DNA of 64,000 nucleotides, from positions 1 through 64,000 of the forward strand of contig JBFMCT010000009.1 of the NCBI GenBank assembly GCA_040754375.1. Reading direction: 5' to 3'. The stretch is from Actinomycetota bacterium. GTDB lineage: Bacteria; Actinomycetota; Acidimicrobiia; Acidimicrobiales; AC-14. This document shows positions 62,306 to 64,000 of the stretch, in pieces (the stretch's first letter is position 1; every line of letters starts with the position of its first letter). The notes under the pieces are model-generated. The model did not search any database. It had not been told where the DNA came from and saw nothing but the letters and a program-made list of their open reading frames with translations. A program made the position numbers and the translations under genes.

Positions 62306-63064
62306 ATGCGAGACGTGGCAGATGTGACCGGCTCCGATGCCCCTGCCGCCTTCGGCTCCGAGGGCACCGACGGTTCCGGGAGTGTCCGGCTGGCCGTTCT
62401 CAAGGCCCTGGGCGACAACACCCGCTATGCCATCTACCTGGAGCTGGCCCGGGCCCAGGCCCCCCGGTCCACGTCTGACATCGCCGACACCCTTGGCCTG
62501 CACCCCAACACCGTTCGGCCCCACCTGGAACGGATGCGCGAGGTCGGCCTGCTCGACGTCGAGGTCGACAACCGGGGCAGCGTCGGCCGGCCCCAGCACC
62601 GTTACTTCCTGGCCGCCGACGCCCCATCGCTGGGGTTCGAGCCGCCTGCCTACCCACTGCTGGCCAAGCTTCTGGCCGGGGTGGCGGTGCAGGCCGGCCT
62701 GGGTGCCGTCGACGCCGCGGCCGCGGCCAGTAACCAGGGCCACGCCCTGGCCGCCGACCGTTCGGCGGCGACGGCCGGCGAGATGTCCCGCCCCGGGGCC
62801 CGCCCCGGATGCATCGAGGCCCTGACCACCGCCCTGGCCGACCTGGGGTTCGACCCGGCGGTAGCCACCGGTGACGGCCTGACCACCATCGCTTTCACTC
62901 ACTGCCCCTACCGGGAGCTGGCCGAGGCCCATCCCGAGCTGGTCTGCAACCTCCACCGGGGACTGATCGAGGGGTTCGTGGAAGAACTGGGCGGCGCCAG
63001 CGTTGAGAGGTTTGGGACGCTTGCCGACCGGGACCCGTGCCAAGTGGAGCTGTCCGTCCGGTAA
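62306..63064 (+). CDS. SufR-like Fe-S-responsive transcriptional regulator
   Basis: 252 residues from ATG 62306, or 249 from GTG 62315. A winged-helix domain comes first (VLKALGDNTRYAIYLELARA, TSDIADTLGLHPNTVRPHLE, VGLLDVEVDNRGSVGRPQHR). The C-terminal domain has cysteines spaced as in SufR (FTHCPYRELAEAHPELVC). SufR represses Fe-S assembly genes when it holds a cluster. Its neighbours, Mrp and ErpA, are exactly such genes. Confidence 0.8.
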   Translation: MRDVADVTGSDAPAAFGSEGTDGSGSVRLAVLKALGDNTRYAIYLELARAQAPRSTSDIADTLGLHPNTVRPHLERMREVGLLDVEVDNRGSVGRPQHRYFLAADAPSLGFEPPAYPLLAKLLAGVAVQAGLGAVDAAAAASNQGHALAADRSAATAGEMSRPGARPGCIEALTTALADLGFDPAVATGDGLTTIAFTHCPYRELAEAHPELVCNLHRGLIEGFVEELGGASVERFGTLADRDPCQVELSVR

Positions 63065-63101
63065 GCTGAGAGACGAGAATGTTCGAGGAGGACTTCCAAT
63101 C

Positions 63102-63464
63102 ATGAGCCTGAGCGAGCCGATCACCGTCACGCAGCAGCAGCCGATCCTCAACCTGAGCGATTCGGCCGCGGCCAAGGTCCGAGACCTCATCAAGGCCGAG
63201 GGCAACGACGAGCTGGCGCTGCGCGTGGCCGTCCGGCCCGGGGGTTGCTCGGGCTTCAGCTACGAGATGTTCTTCGACAGCGAGTTCGCCCCCGACGACC
63301 GCCTCACCGACTCCGGTGGCGTGCGCGTGGTGGTCGACGCCTCGAGCGCCCCTTACCTCAAGGGCGCCTCGCTCGACTACAAGGACGGCCTGCAGGGCGC
63401 CGGGTTCGCCATCAACAACCCCAACGCCACCCGCACCTGCGGCTGTGGCTCCTCGTTCTCCTAG
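63102..63464 (+). CDS. erpA: A-type Fe-S carrier (ErpA/IscA family)
   Basis: 120 residues: LSDSAAAKVRDLIKAEGNDE, RVAVRPGGCSGFSYEMFFD and the C-terminal TRTCGCGSSFS supply the three conserved cysteines (GGCSGF and CGC). These proteins pass Fe-S clusters to targets. A GAGGAGG site precedes ATG 63102. The next gene is in the same frame beyond its TAG stop. Confidence 0.92.
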   Translation: MSLSEPITVTQQQPILNLSDSAAAKVRDLIKAEGNDELALRVAVRPGGCSGFSYEMFFDSEFAPDDRLTDSGGVRVVVDASSAPYLKGASLDYKDGLQGAGFAINNPNATRTCGCGSSFS

Positions 63465-63473
63465 GCCCCGGCC

Positions 63474-63824
63474 CTGAGCAAGCCGGTCGGCCCCTACTCG
63501 CCGGTCGTCCGCGCCGGCGAGTGGCTGGTCACGTCCGGCCAGATCGGCATCTCGTCAGGCGCCCTCGTGGCCGGAGGCTTGCCCGCTGAGGTGGGCCAGG
63601 CGCTGGCCAACCTGCGCGCTGTGCTCGAGGGGGCCGGCAGCTCCATCGGCGACGTCGTCAAGACCACGGTCTTTCTGACCGACATGTCCGACTTCGCGAC
63701 GATGAACGAGCTCTACGCGGAGTTCTTCGGCGACCACCGCCCGGCCCGCTCGACGGTGGCCGTGGCCGGCCTGCCCCTGGGCGCCCGGTTCGAGATCGAA
63801 GCCTGGGCCTGGTCAGCTGGCTGA
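63474..63824 (+). CDS. RidA-family protein, apparent CTG start
   Basis: 116 residues: SKPVGPYSPVVRAGEWLVTS, GQIGISSGALVAGG and the conserved end RPARSTVAVAGLPLGARFEI with the catalytic Arg position. RidA deaminates reactive enamine/imine intermediates. No ATG, GTG or TTG precedes the essential GPYS; the only upstream candidate is CTG 63474, 3 codons after the erpA stop and in the same frame. A GTG at 63567 would remove a third of the fold. So it either starts at CTG, or is made by readthrough of the erpA TAG, or reflects a base error. Confidence 0.75.
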   Translation: MSKPVGPYSPVVRAGEWLVTSGQIGISSGALVAGGLPAEVGQALANLRAVLEGAGSSIGDVVKTTVFLTDMSDFATMNELYAEFFGDHRPARSTVAVAGLPLGARFEIEAWAWSAG

Positions 63825-63831
63825 CGCCCGC

Positions 63832-64000
63832 CTACCGAGCCCGCTGGCCGAGTTGACGGAATTGATCGGCCAGGTCAGCGGCCGCGTGGAACGAGAACGC
63901 CCGGCCTGTCTTGCGGCGGGTCAGTAGCCCGGCGGACTCCAGCCCGAGAAGGTCGGTGCGGGCCGACTGGCGGGCCACGTTGTGGCTCCGGGCGTGGGAC
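63832..64000 (-). CDS. C-terminal end of a winged-helix protein (Fic-family-like), partial
   Basis: The last 55 codons of a gene entering from the right edge. SARTDLLGLESAGLLTRRKT followed by GRAFSFHAAADLADQ resembles the winged-helix domain closing many Fic-family and related proteins (T-A-x-R-D-L-x-x-L-x-x-x-G-L-L). The catalytic part lies outside the window, so the family is only suggested. Confidence 0.5.
   Translation of the reverse strand, partial: SHARSHNVARQSARTDLLGLESAGLLTRRKTGRAFSFHAAADLADQFRQLGQRAR

Overview
The window is GC-rich DNA from a free-living actinobacterium. A WhiB regulator, an acyl-CoA carboxylase beta/epsilon pair, cyclophilins with a basic N-terminal tail, a type II NADH dehydrogenase and frequent GTG/TTG starts all point that way. 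The gene content (selA/selB, many unusual multidomain proteins) would suit a member of the Acidimicrobiia, but that is inference: there is no rRNA here. No phage, CRISPR array or complete insertion sequence is visible. The one clear mobile element is a 132-bp miniature inverted-repeat element that has broken a gene.

Layout. 1-2.6 kb: a broken YD-repeat fragment and two lipoprotein genes, one of them a family 5 solute-binding protein. 2.7-8.6 kb: a short membrane protein translationally coupled to a giant 1844-residue fusion of a rifampin-phosphotransferase-like enzyme, a PAP2 membrane phosphatase and a PhoD-type phosphatase. 8.6-14.4 kb: a flavoprotein, two tRNA-Ser genes, tadA, then the classical SRP RNA-dnaX-ybaB-recR block. 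14.4-18.8 kb: a RadC-like gene, methylmalonyl-CoA epimerase, a 5'-3' exonuclease, acyl-CoA carboxylase beta and epsilon subunits and an S51-type peptidase. 18.8-28 kb: tandem cyclophilins, aspartate kinase-asd, NDH-2, a metallo-hydrolase, and a gnd-pgi operon. 28-31 kb: an accessory patch (BNR-repeat lipoprotein, OmdA-like gene, acetyltransferase) flanked by imperfect 34-bp direct repeats.

31-46 kb is the most unusual stretch. It holds a KhtT-like antiporter regulator interrupted by the miniature element, its likely partner antiporter, a DedA-PAP2 fusion, two convergent TIR-domain genes (one a GAF-cyclase-TIR fusion whose cyclase lacks two catalytic residues), an esterase, an acyltransferase-serine hydrolase fusion, a nitrilase, a methyltransferase and a large STAND-type ATPase. 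46-47.1 kb: a 16-copy hexanucleotide repeat and a Phd/PIN toxin-antitoxin pair with a phased operator. 47.3-52 kb: tRNA-Pro, receiver and STAS proteins, paired ArsA-type ATPases, an NfeD-like protein and WhiB. 52-58.7 kb: selA-selB, a class A penicillin-binding protein, a trypsin-fold protein lacking catalytic residues, and FxsA. 58.7-61 kb: two response regulators around two small exported or membrane proteins. 61-64 kb: an Fe-S module (Mrp ATPase, SufR-like regulator, ErpA/IscA scaffold), RidA, and the end of a winged-helix protein.

How the genes work together. Several neighbours form functional units: dnaX/ybaB/recR for replication and recombination; epimerase plus carboxylase for propionate and methylmalonyl-CoA metabolism; lysC-asd for the aspartate pathway; gnd-pgi for hexose phosphates; selA-selB for selenocysteine; Mrp/SufR/ErpA for Fe-S clusters. 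Two separate PAP2 fusions suggest investment in lipid-phosphate chemistry at the envelope. The strongest candidates for undescribed biology are the phosphotransferase-PAP2-PhoD fusion and the GAF-cyclase-TIR protein facing a second TIR protein.
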